Origin: Paenibacillus sp. J45TS6
Lineage (GTDB): Bacteria > Bacillota > Bacilli > Paenibacillales > Paenibacillaceae
DNA length: 64,000 nucleotides
Direction of reading: 5' to 3'
Assembly (NCBI RefSeq): GCF_018403285.1
Contig: NZ_BOSJ01000004.1
Span: 248,001 to 312,000, forward strand
Made by a program: the position numbers and the translations under genes. A model generated the notes under the pieces. It searched no databases, was not told the DNA's origin, and saw only the letters and a program-made list of their open reading frames with translations. Below, piece after piece: positions 1 to 7,554 of the stretch. Every line of letters begins with the position of its first letter. The first letter of the stretch is position 1.

Positions 1-342
1 TTGTCGGTTCCCCTTGAGCAGTATGTCAAAAAAGGTAGAGATCGAGCATTATTACGCAGAGCTATGAATACACGTCTGCCTGATAATGTAAGGTTAAACC
101 AGAGCGTACGCGGTGTTCAACCAGCCGATTGGATTCATCGTATTCGCCCACAGTGGGATGAGTTTAGATCTGAACTTGTAAAAATAAGCAAGGATAGCAG
201 TGTATCAAGCTATTTGAACATTCCTCAAATTGAGAAAGGACTAGCAAAAATCAAGGAACCCCGGCCGGAAATGGCTTGGGATCCCGAGGTTCGATTATTA
301 ATGCACAGCCTGATCGTATACCGATTCTTAAATCAGTTCTAG
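1..342 (+). CDS. Lasso peptide cyclase C (asparagine synthetase-like), 3' end only
   Basis: This is the C-terminal 113 residues of an asparagine-synthetase-type lasso cyclase. The reading frame is open from base 1, so the gene starts outside the window and the TTG at base 1 is not a real start. The stretch RALLRRAMNTRLPDNVRLNQ followed by VRGVQPADW is typical of the end of lasso cyclases. In the family this enzyme adenylates the side-chain carboxylate of an Asp or Glu in the core and closes the macrolactam with the N-terminal amine. It sits 60 bp upstream of the precursor gene, an arrangement compatible with one transcript. The catalytic ATP-binding loop lies outside the window, so activity cannot be judged. 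Confidence 0.8.
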   Translation: MSVPLEQYVKKGRDRALLRRAMNTRLPDNVRLNQSVRGVQPADWIHRIRPQWDEFRSELVKISKDSSVSSYLNIPQIEKGLAKIKEPRPEMAWDPEVRLLMHSLIVYRFLNQF

Positions 343-402
343 ATTACTAGTTACTAATAAGCGCGGCAGGTTGTTCCTCCTGCTAGGAAGGGAGGTGAAT
401 GT

Positions 403-546
403 ATGTTGACAGAGAAAAAAGAATGGCAGGTTCCTAGTTTGGAAGTGCTGGATGTAAGCAGCACAAAAGCAGGAAAAGGATATAGACAAATTGATTGGGT
501 AACTGAGCATGATGCCGATCAGTATGATCCAGTTAAACCTAGCTGA
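403..546 (+). CDS. Paeninodin-type lasso peptide precursor (A)
   Basis: A 47-aa ORF preceded by a strong AGGGAGGTGA ribosome binding site. The leader (residues 1-22) contains the recognition pattern W8..P11-S-L13 and Thr21, the conserved Thr two residues before the cleavage site. The predicted core is residues 23-47 (25 aa) and starts AGKGYRQID. Ala1 and Asp9 of the core are placed to form a nine-residue macrolactam ring. The tail is acidic (EHDADQYD) and ends in Ser47. The leader spacing (P to T ten residues), A1, G2, G4, D9 and terminal Ser match what I remember of paeninodin, whose C-terminal Ser is phosphorylated, but ring and tail residues otherwise differ. The cyclase lies upstream and K, B1, B2, N and D follow. 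Cleavage, topology and phosphorylation are inferred. Confidence 0.9.
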   Translation: MLTEKKEWQVPSLEVLDVSSTKAGKGYRQIDWVTEHDADQYDPVKPS

Positions 547-589
547 GTGGGCGTAAAGCTATCGTACTTATAAGTAAATAGCGTCGGTG

Positions 590-630
590 TTATCAGTAGA
601 GGAATGAATCTACGATTTCTCTACTGATAA
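590..630 (+). promoter_or_regulatory. Intercistronic stem-loop after the lasso precursor
   Basis: Bases 590-601 (TTATCAGTAGAG) are exactly complementary to 619-630 (CTCTACTGATAA), a perfect 12-bp stem with a 17-nt loop that can be extended by about 3 more pairs including a wobble. It is not followed by a T-run, so it is not a classical terminator. It lies between the precursor stop (546) and the kinase start. The likely role is to protect the precursor mRNA end or lower expression of the downstream enzymes, a common arrangement in RiPP operons. The role is inference. Confidence 0.65.
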
Positions 631-728
631 TTAACTTGGGGTTTATCAGCTTAGACAATATAAAAGCGAGAGAAGAGGCTTTACCCGAAGCGAAGAGTGG
701 TCACGTTAGGAGTAAGGAGGTTGGTGTG

Positions 729-1670
729 GTGGATAGTGGAAATAAGAAATATCTTTATCAAGCATTTGGTCTTAAGATCTGGAGCGAGATTCCTCTGCCT
801 GAATTAACAGAAGTGAAGATCACTTCTATAGGCGAAGTTGATGTTTATATTGAATTTGCCAAATTAGAGCATATTGCAGAGGAATGGAACATTGCTGGAC
901 ATAATTTTCAATATCGGGATGAAGCATTACTATTTGAGATCCCTGATCTTGCTCTTTTTGAAGTGTCTTATGGGAGACAAATTACTATTTCACCTAAATA
1001 CGGAGTAAACATGGCGCGGATAAGGTTATATCTGCTTGGAACTTGTATGGGAGCCATTCTTATGCAGCGCAGGACACTGCCGCTTCATGGGAGTGCGGTT
1101 ATGATCGGCCAATCTGCTTATGCATTTTTAGGAGATTCAGGAGCAGGGAAATCAACACTCTCAGCAGCGCTAGCAAATCAGGGATATCCCTTGCTTAGTG
1201 ATGATGTAGTTGCCGTGCATTATACGAAAGGATCTGCTGAGCCTATTGTTTCTCCAGCATATCCACAGCAAAAACTAAACGCATACAGCATGGATATGTT
1301 ACAAATGGAGTCAGCGGGATACGAAGTCATCATGGATGAATTCAAGTACGCCGTACCTAGAAGAGACCAATTTTATGTAGATGATGTTCCACTTGCAGGT
1401 GTGTTTGAACTACTTCCAACACCAGAAAATAACATTACCGTTGAACCGATCTATGCCTTGTCAGGGATTCATCTGCTCCAAGCGCACACCTACCGGCTAG
1501 CTTTGATTAAAAGAATGAGTATGCTTCAGTGGCATTTTTCAAGTGTTACCCAGCTTGCTGGAGTACTTCCGATGAAACGGATATTACGTCCTATTGATGG
1601 AAGAACAGTACATAATCTAGTCGACACCGTGTTACAAACGGTAAATAAAGGAGTGAGTCAATCGATATGA
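729..1670 (+). CDS. HPr kinase-like lasso precursor kinase (K)
   Basis: A 313-aa protein with the HPr-kinase type P-loop GDSGAGKS at about residues 135-142 and a downstream LLSDD motif at about 155-159, but without the N-terminal DRTGG-type domain of true HPr kinases. In paeninodin-type clusters this enzyme phosphorylates the C-terminal Ser of the precursor. The open frame extends up to a TTG at 636. I chose the GTG at 729 because AAGGAGG at 714-720 lies 8 nt before it; a GTG at 726 is equally in frame. The alignment-like start YLYQAFGLKI..SEIPLPEL follows directly. The stop overlaps the start of the next gene by 4 nt, indicating translational coupling. The alternative, a true HPr kinase, is unlikely given the context. 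Confidence 0.85.
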   Translation: MDSGNKKYLYQAFGLKIWSEIPLPELTEVKITSIGEVDVYIEFAKLEHIAEEWNIAGHNFQYRDEALLFEIPDLALFEVSYGRQITISPKYGVNMARIRLYLLGTCMGAILMQRRTLPLHGSAVMIGQSAYAFLGDSGAGKSTLSAALANQGYPLLSDDVVAVHYTKGSAEPIVSPAYPQQKLNAYSMDMLQMESAGYEVIMDEFKYAVPRRDQFYVDDVPLAGVFELLPTPENNITVEPIYALSGIHLLQAHTYRLALIKRMSMLQWHFSSVTQLAGVLPMKRILRPIDGRTVHNLVDTVLQTVNKGVSQSI

Positions 1671-1960
1671 CAGACAATGTGGTTTTGTTAACTGAGACTT
1701 ACATTCAAGAAGAAGGTTATGTGGTTAGTGATATGAATGGGGATAAAGTCATGATGTCTATTCAGTCCGGTAAATACTATAATCTCGGCAAAACAGGTGG
1801 ACGAATCTGGGAGCTCTTATCAGAAGGAAACACGATTCCAAATCTAGTACACACGCTCACAACAGAATTCGCGGTATCGACAGATCAATGTGAGAAACAC
1901 GTCCAAACGTTTATGCAGCATTTATATAAGGAAGGACTCATCAAAATACAAGAAAGCTAG
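1667..1960 (+). CDS. PqqD-like RRE protein of lasso biosynthesis (B1)
   Basis: A 97-aa PqqD-family protein. Family features include the strand YYNLGKTGGRIWELLSEG and the final helix region HLYKEGLIKIQ. In lasso systems B1 is the RiPP recognition element: it binds the leader peptide through its conserved segment and presents the precursor to the B2 protease. The start ATG overlaps the stop of the kinase gene (ATGA), and the B2 gene follows after 10 bp. Split B1 and B2 genes, rather than one fused B gene, are usual in Gram-positive lasso clusters. Confidence 0.88.
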   Translation: MTDNVVLLTETYIQEEGYVVSDMNGDKVMMSIQSGKYYNLGKTGGRIWELLSEGNTIPNLVHTLTTEFAVSTDQCEKHVQTFMQHLYKEGLIKIQES

Positions 1961-1970
1961 GAAATCAATC

Positions 1971-2417
1971 ATGGGAACTGCTCTTTTTCGGTCTTTTCTC
2001 AGACAAGAGCCTGCTTTAAAGCGAATGATCGTAGAAGCATGGTTATATCTGGCCTATGCGAGAGTGCTGAGTTATTTACCATTCGTTAGGATTGCTCCAT
2101 TTTTAGGCGCTGAACAGCAAGAAACAACCTTTGAAAGACATCCAATAAAAGAAAAAACGGCGCTTCATATTGCCAAAGTGATATACAAGGTTAGTAAACA
2201 TACCCCGTGGAAAAGCGAATGTATGGTCATTGGCATTGCGGCAATGAAGATGCTGCAAAGACGGAGGATTGCAAGCACACTTTATTTTGGTATTGCAAAG
2301 AATGATGATCAGCAGTTAATTGCACACGCTTGGCTTCGGAGTGGGACTTTATACGTAACAGGTGCGGAAGGTATAGAGAAATTCACCGTTGTAAACAAGT
2401 TTGCCAAACAATCCTAG
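1971..2417 (+). CDS. Lasso leader peptidase B2 (transglutaminase-like)
   Basis: A 148-aa transglutaminase-like cysteine protease that removes the leader peptide after B1 recognition. The presumed catalytic Cys is in WKSECMVIG and the His in IAHAWLRSG, giving the usual C..HAW spacing. The open frame reaches back to 1890 inside B1. I chose the ATG at 1971 because it follows the B1 stop with a TAGGAAAT-type binding site and gives the family's usual length. It lies between B1 and the nucleotidyltransferase in a tight operon. The third triad residue is not obvious. Confidence 0.85.
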   Translation: MGTALFRSFLRQEPALKRMIVEAWLYLAYARVLSYLPFVRIAPFLGAEQQETTFERHPIKEKTALHIAKVIYKVSKHTPWKSECMVIGIAAMKMLQRRRIASTLYFGIAKNDDQQLIAHAWLRSGTLYVTGAEGIEKFTVVNKFAKQS

Positions 2418-2445
2418 CATGTAACAAAAGGGTGGTTTATAGAAA

Positions 2446-3594
2446 ATGAAGAATGAGCAAAATGGTCTGCTAAAACAAGCTTCCACCGTTGAATTTCAAT
2501 TCATGTGTGAGTTGTTGCAGAGAGAAGATCACGGTGAGTCAAATCCATTAGAAGAGCACTTTACTCAAGTTAATTGGGAAAAGTTTATTGAACTTATCAT
2601 ACACCACCGAGTATATCCGCTGATTTTTCCAAAGTTACATCACATCAGCAGCAAGGTTCCTGCTGATGTGATGAAGCAATTAGCACACGGTGTCATGACG
2701 AATACCCTATTTATGATGAAGCTCACTGCTGAATTAGAGCGTTTACTCTCCTCGTTAGAGGGGGCTGGCGTCAAGGTTTTGACCTTAAAAGGACCTATTC
2801 TTTCGCAAGAATTATATGGGGATCTGGCTCATCGGACATCCAAAGATCTGGACTTGCTTGTGAACTATAATGATGTAGAGGCCACGCTTTCCCTGCTTGA
2901 AGGACTGGGTTATATTAAAGAGTATGAACAACCGCATATCCTTGGAAGCTGGAAATGGAAGGACCACCATATTCCTTTGATTCATCCTGCGCTAAAAATA
3001 CAAGTTGAAATTCATTGGAGTCTGAATCCATCGGGAGCGAAGAATGTACCCTTTACGAAATTATGGGAAAGAAGACGCACGACGACAATTGTCAATCGTG
3101 AGGTTTCTTATCTAGGGCAAGAAGATCTATTTGTATATTTAATCAGCCATGGAGCTAGGCACGGATGGTTTCGCCTACGCTGGCTGACTGACATTGACCG
3201 TATTATTCGTAATCAGCAGTTAAATGATGATCTAACCTTTTTTATGGATGAACATGAAGCCAAACATTATGCAGGGCAAACTTTTTATCTATGTTCTGAA
3301 CTCCTGAATACACCGCTGCGGAGTGATATGAAGCTGGTGGCAGAAGAGAAAATATCAGTTAAATGGGCAGCTTATGCTTTTGAACTTATCAATGACGGGA
3401 AAATTCCGCATAAAGAAAAGCTAAAATCATATTTACATCATATTAAATCCCCTAAACGACGATTATATATGCTGCTGGGGCGTTTGTATCCGGGTCCTCA
3501 GGACGCGGCTTTGTTGCCATTGCCTCGTGTATTGCATTTTTTATATGTACCTTTACGCCCGTTCTTATGGATCTGGCGTCGTGCCAAACCGTGA
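2446..3594 (+). CDS. Nucleotidyltransferase-family protein of lasso cluster (N)
   Basis: A 382-aa protein of the minimal-nucleotidyltransferase-like family. The segment LKGPILSQELYGD is followed by RTSKDLDLLV (about residues 130-139), which carries the DxD pair expected for metal binding in the nucleotidyltransferase fold. A ribosome binding site AGGGTGG precedes the ATG. It lies 28 bp after B2 and 16 bp before the exporter. Similar genes occur in paeninodin-type clusters, but their role is not settled; nucleotidyl transfer to the peptide or to its phosphate is a possibility only. No signal peptide or clear membrane segment is seen. Confidence 0.75.
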   Translation: MKNEQNGLLKQASTVEFQFMCELLQREDHGESNPLEEHFTQVNWEKFIELIIHHRVYPLIFPKLHHISSKVPADVMKQLAHGVMTNTLFMMKLTAELERLLSSLEGAGVKVLTLKGPILSQELYGDLAHRTSKDLDLLVNYNDVEATLSLLEGLGYIKEYEQPHILGSWKWKDHHIPLIHPALKIQVEIHWSLNPSGAKNVPFTKLWERRRTTTIVNREVSYLGQEDLFVYLISHGARHGWFRLRWLTDIDRIIRNQQLNDDLTFFMDEHEAKHYAGQTFYLCSELLNTPLRSDMKLVAEEKISVKWAAYAFELINDGKIPHKEKLKSYLHHIKSPKRRLYMLLGRLYPGPQDAALLPLPRVLHFLYVPLRPFLWIWRRAKP

Positions 3595-3610
3595 AGCAGG
3601 GAGATAGAAT

Positions 3611-5422
3611 ATGAAAGAATTAAAGCTCTACATGAAGAAACTCTACGCCATTACGGGCGGTAAACTGCTTGTAAACGTTATCTGTATGGTCTTAATCAGC
3701 ATTCTAGAGGGAGCAGGTATTTACATGCTCATCCCGATGCTCGCTGCTATTGGTATTGTTGACACTAGTTTCGGTGGATCACTACCACTAGAATGGTTAC
3801 AATCTATAATGCAGCATATACCCGCAGACTCTAAGCTTGCAGTGGTTTTGGTTGTGTTTATCAGCATTGTAGCTTTTCAAGCGTTTTTACAACGAAACCA
3901 GACGATACTCAGTTCACAAATTCAACAGCATTTTGTACATACGCTTCGTTATGAAACCTATCAGCTTCTTCTTCATTCGAAGTGGGAGCTATTTATGAGT
4001 AAGCGTAAATCTGATTTTAGTCATATCTTAACCTCAGAACTCGCGCGTGTTAGTCAGGGCACAACACTTCTTTTACGGCTGACTTCAGCCTCCATTTTTA
4101 CTATCATTCAAATCGCTTTTGCATTTTGGTTGTCTCCACTGCTAACGTTGATGGTGCTTGGTAGTGCTACCGTGCTATTCTTTCTTCTTCGGCCTTTTGT
4201 GCATAAGGCAAAAAAACTTGGAGATCATACCTCGGATTTGTCACAGCAGTATATGACGGAAATCGTAGAACATTTTAATGGGATGAAAGATATAAAAAGC
4301 AATGGCCTTGAAGAACAGCATATTCAGGGATTTCGGGCACTGTGTTTACGGATGGAAAAAAACATGGTTGATTTCATTAAACTAAATTCCGCTACCCAGC
4401 TCATCTATCAGATTAGTGCGGTCGTTATTATTGCCTTATTTGTATACTCTTCTTTGCATTTGTTCGCGTCTCAAGGAGAGTCAATGCTGCTATTGATCGT
4501 CATTTTCTCAAGGTTATGGCCGAGATTCTCGATGATACAAACAAGTATCGAATATATTGTATCAATGATTCCTGCCTTTCGAAGCCTGATGCAGCTGCAG
4601 AGCGAATGCGAACAATCGAAAGAAAACATTGATTTGCACGTAGTAAACCAACCACTTCATTCTGATGAAATGCCAATCCTTCTAAATCAAGGTATTCGGT
4701 ATGAACAGCTCTCTTATCGTTATCCTGGGCAAAAAAAGGATGCCCTTCACGGAATTAATGCTTTTATCCCTGTTAATGGAATGACCGCTGTGGTAGGACG
4801 ATCAGGAGCAGGGAAAAGTACGTTCATTGATCTTCTAATGGGACTTATAGAGCCGACAGCAGGACGAATTATGCTTGATCAGCTTCCTCTGCAACAAGAA
4901 CAGCGGGGGCACTGGAGGCAGTCTCTCAGTTATGTTTCACAAGATCCTTTTTTGTTCCATTCGAGTATACGTGATAATCTGCTTCTAGTTAGGCCTTATG
5001 CCACAGAAGAAGAGTTATGGGAATCGTTAGAGTTTGCAGCTGCTGGGTTTGTTAAAAAGCTGCCACAAGGGCTAGATACAGTGATTGGAGACCGCGGGTT
5101 ACGTTTATCTGGGGGAGAACGGCAGCGGATTGTACTGGCAAGAGCAATTTTACGAAATCCTTCTATTCTGGTTTTGGATGAGGCTACAAGCGCCCTGGAT
5201 AGCCAAAACGAATTGCAAATTCAGGAGGCTTTGGACAGACTGAAAGGATCAATGACGATTATCGTAATCGCTCATCGGTTATCGACCATTCGTAACGCAG
5301 ATCAAGTGATTGTTCTTGAGGATGGCAAGGTTATGCAGCAAGGAGAGTATGAGGGACTTGCAAGCGATGAGGAAGGTGTATTCGGACAGTTGTTATCCTA
5401 CCAGACGAGGGTGTCTTTATAA
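3611..5422 (+). CDS. Lasso peptide ABC exporter (D)
   Basis: A 603-aa half-transporter of the exporter type, with transmembrane helices in about the first 330 residues and a C-terminal ATPase. The ATPase has Walker A GRSGAGKST (about 396-404), signature LSGGE (about 499-503) and Walker [13 protein letters not shown] (about 518-529). There is no N-terminal C39 peptidase domain, as expected since B2 removes the leader. It would work as a homodimer exporting the mature peptide and giving self-immunity. It is the last gene of the cluster and converges on cysC. The RBS GGGAG lies 7-8 nt before the ATG. Confidence 0.88.
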   Translation: MKELKLYMKKLYAITGGKLLVNVICMVLISILEGAGIYMLIPMLAAIGIVDTSFGGSLPLEWLQSIMQHIPADSKLAVVLVVFISIVAFQAFLQRNQTILSSQIQQHFVHTLRYETYQLLLHSKWELFMSKRKSDFSHILTSELARVSQGTTLLLRLTSASIFTIIQIAFAFWLSPLLTLMVLGSATVLFFLLRPFVHKAKKLGDHTSDLSQQYMTEIVEHFNGMKDIKSNGLEEQHIQGFRALCLRMEKNMVDFIKLNSATQLIYQISAVVIIALFVYSSLHLFASQGESMLLLIVIFSRLWPRFSMIQTSIEYIVSMIPAFRSLMQLQSECEQSKENIDLHVVNQPLHSDEMPILLNQGIRYEQLSYRYPGQKKDALHGINAFIPVNGMTAVVGRSGAGKSTFIDLLMGLIEPTAGRIMLDQLPLQQEQRGHWRQSLSYVSQDPFLFHSSIRDNLLLVRPYATEEELWESLEFAAAGFVKKLPQGLDTVIGDRGLRLSGGERQRIVLARAILRNPSILVLDEATSALDSQNELQIQEALDRLKGSMTIIVIAHRLSTIRNADQVIVLEDGKVMQQGEYEGLASDEEGVFGQLLSYQTRVSL

Positions 5423-5464
5423 TTCAAACGATCACCCTTCGTTAGTAGATTGAAATTTTAGTTT

Positions 5465-6010
5465 TTATAGCTTGTCCAATTCTTGCAGTAACTTAGCAAC
5501 GGAATTTTTAATATCCAGAAGCTCGGTATCAATGATGATATCGGGCTTATTTGGTATTTCATAAGGTGCCGAGACACCTGTAAAATGGAGAATTTCTCCT
5601 TTTCTTGCCTTGAGGTATAGGCCTTTTGGGTCTCTTGCTTCACATTCCTCAAGTGAACAATTTACATAAACCTCAACAAATTGCCCAGGTTCAAACATTT
5701 TTTTTACCATCTGGCGATCTTCTTCATGAGGAGAGATAAAAGCAGCAATTACGAAAAGACCTGCGTCGAGAAAAAGTTTGGAAACCTCGCCTATGCGGCG
5801 TAAATTTTCTTTGCGGTCTGCCGGGCTAAAACCAAGATCTTGATTAAGGCCTTTTCGTACCTGATCTCCATCAAGAATATAACACGGATAATCGTGCTCC
5901 ATTAATACTTCCTTCAGGTGAGTGGCAAGAGTAGTTTTACCTGAGCCTGATAGGCCGGTAAGCCAAATCACTTTTGGATTAGTGAAATTGATTTTTTTTA
6001 TTGATTCCAA
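5465..6010 (-). CDS. cysC: Adenylylsulfate (APS) kinase
   Basis: A 181-aa APS kinase, which makes PAPS from APS and ATP. It has the P-loop GLSGSGKTT, followed by LDGDQVRKGL, SPADRKEN, AAFISPHEEDR and the FTGVSAPYE substrate-lid region. The open frame extends to 6052, but AGGAGG lies 9 nt upstream of the in-frame TTG at 6010, so I start there (sequence LESIKK...). No sulfate adenylyltransferase or PAPS reductase gene lies nearby, so this is a stand-alone copy. It converges on the lasso exporter gene and is probably not part of that cluster. Confidence 0.85.
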   Translation of the reverse strand: MESIKKINFTNPKVIWLTGLSGSGKTTLATHLKEVLMEHDYPCYILDGDQVRKGLNQDLGFSPADRKENLRRIGEVSKLFLDAGLFVIAAFISPHEEDRQMVKKMFEPGQFVEVYVNCSLEECEARDPKGLYLKARKGEILHFTGVSAPYEIPNKPDIIIDTELLDIKNSVAKLLQELDKL

Positions 6011-6174
6011 ATCAGTAATCCTCCTAAAATAAAATGACGGAACATAACACAAACTTCATTTATTTTTAATTATATCATGAAGAAAGAGGATCATCCGATT
6101 TAAACGTTTTATTTCGGGGTAAACATGATCAGTTAAGTCAAAATGTTTAAAAGAAAAATATAGGAGGCACCACC

Positions 6175-6591
6175 ATGAAAGAGAAAAAAGAACCATTACA
6201 TATAGATGTACAGTTTAAATGTCCAACGTGTACTCAAGAAGTAAAAGTACATTTTGTAGAAGAACAGGTGCTCACCGTTCGCTGTGAGAGTTGCCGACAA
6301 GGATATACACTAATGAGACCAACGATTGGTCAGGAAATCTTGTTAGACTGGGAACAAGAGGCATTGTTTCATAAAATGCGTGCCGAAAAAAAAGAACTGG
6401 ATAACACAGAGATGATGGCTCTACTGATCAAAATTGTGGAACTGCTGACATGGAAGGATGAAGGGCGCGGTCAAATTCAGGCCATTGAAGCAGCACGAAG
6501 CTGGTTGTCTCATACCGATAAATCGAATGTTGTCCATGAACTTTTACATATCATTTCTGAGCAAGAAGGGAAGAAGGGGTACCGATTATAA
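6175..6591 (+). CDS. Conserved hypothetical protein with zinc-ribbon-like motif
   Basis: A 138-aa protein I do not recognise beyond its N-terminal CPTC..CESC pairs (about residues 17-41), a likely zinc ribbon of 25 residues. The rest is helical and charged, with no membrane segment. The RBS TAGGAGG lies 7 nt before the ATG, so expression is well supported. It precedes pdaA in the same direction with a 91-bp gap that holds a separate promoter candidate. Function is unknown. Confidence 0.75.
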   Translation: MKEKKEPLHIDVQFKCPTCTQEVKVHFVEEQVLTVRCESCRQGYTLMRPTIGQEILLDWEQEALFHKMRAEKKELDNTEMMALLIKIVELLTWKDEGRGQIQAIEAARSWLSHTDKSNVVHELLHIISEQEGKKGYRL

Positions 6592-6612
6592 CAGTATAAA
6601 TCTGAATGTTTG

Positions 6613-6642
6613 ACATAAAAAATTGGATTCTTGCTCATATTA
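6613..6642 (+). promoter_or_regulatory. Candidate sigma-G-type promoter of pdaA
   Basis: ACATA (6613-6617), 18 bp, then CATATTA (6636-6642). The -10 fits the forespore sigma-G pattern CATNHTA exactly and the -35 differs from GHATR at one base. The site is about 40 bp upstream of pdaA. In Bacillus subtilis pdaA is transcribed in the forespore, which agrees. A TTGACA overlaps at 6610 but has no -10 at normal spacing. Read by eye. Confidence 0.4.
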
Positions 6643-6682
6643 TCTTAAGTAACATAACTGTGTAGATGATAGGAGCGGATTC

Positions 6683-7468
6683 ATGATGAAAAAGTGGTTT
6701 ATGGTCAGCATCATGATCATCTTGATCATGACTGGAGCCGGTGTCCACTATATACAGGCTTCCCCTGTGAAAGATGCATATCACTTTGGTTTCAAAAAAA
6801 GTAAAGATGGCGGGCTTGCATCCATCAATGAGGAAGGATTTAAAGGAATTCTCGAAAAAAATGAAGCGATATTCCTTGGGGATACCTCACAAAAAGAGTT
6901 GTATCTAACGTTTGATAATGGTTATGAGAACGGATATACACCTGCTATTCTAGATGTGCTTAAAGCCAAGAAAGTGCCAGCGTCATTTTTTGTAACAGGG
7001 CATTATTTAAAAGATCAGCCTGATCTGGTCAAAAGAATGAGTCTGGAAGGCCATATTGTAGGGAATCACTCCTGGAGTCATCCCGATCTGAGCGTAACAC
7101 CAGATGCCAAAATTAAAGAAGAACTGGATAAAGTCAAACAGGAAGTGTTTGCTCTAACGGGCAAGGAAATTCCTTATCTTCGTCCGCCACGCGGGATTTT
7201 CAGCGAACGTTCTCTTACTGTCAGTAAGAATGAAGGTTATATTAATGTGTTCTGGTCTATTGCTTATAAAGATTGGGATACGAAGGTACAGCATGGTGCT
7301 CAGTATGCCTACGATCAAGTGATGAAACAGCTTCATCCAGGTGCAGTGATTTTACTTCATTCAGTGTCTAAGGATAACACAGAGGCCTTAGGACAGATCA
7401 TTGATGCGGCTAGAGCACAGGGTTATACATTCAAAAGCTTGGATGAACTCAAAACAAAAACATATTAA
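6683..7468 (+). CDS. pdaA: Delta-lactam-biosynthetic de-N-acetylase PdaA
   Basis: A 261-aa polysaccharide deacetylase that removes the N-acetyl group from muramic acid, a step needed for muramic delta-lactam in spore cortex and so for germination. Residues 1-27 form a signal or anchor segment. The NodB-type domain shows TFDNGYENG, the family's variant of the first metal motif, then GNHSWSHPDL and LRPPRGIFSE, and ends with a VILLHSVSKDN segment. Length matches B. subtilis PdaA (about 263 aa). AGGAG lies 8 nt before the first of two Met codons. A sigma-G-like promoter precedes it. Confidence 0.9.
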   Translation: MMKKWFMVSIMIILIMTGAGVHYIQASPVKDAYHFGFKKSKDGGLASINEEGFKGILEKNEAIFLGDTSQKELYLTFDNGYENGYTPAILDVLKAKKVPASFFVTGHYLKDQPDLVKRMSLEGHIVGNHSWSHPDLSVTPDAKIKEELDKVKQEVFALTGKEIPYLRPPRGIFSERSLTVSKNEGYINVFWSIAYKDWDTKVQHGAQYAYDQVMKQLHPGAVILLHSVSKDNTEALGQIIDAARAQGYTFKSLDELKTKTY

Positions 7469-7506
7469 TGTTAATTCATGATTTTTTCAGGTTATCTCAA
7501 AATACA

Positions 7507-7551
7507 AAAAGAAGAAGACCGATTCCATATAGGAACGGTCTTCTTCTTTTA
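7507..7551. terminator. Bidirectional terminator between pdaA and degV-type gene
   Basis: A long hairpin: AAAAGAAGAAGACCG at the left is complementary to CGGTCTTCTTCTTTT at the right, extended by TTCC/GGAA with one bulged base, loop ATATA. There are A-runs on one side and T-runs on the other, so it can serve both convergent genes. Confidence 0.85.
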
Positions 7552-7554
7552 GAC

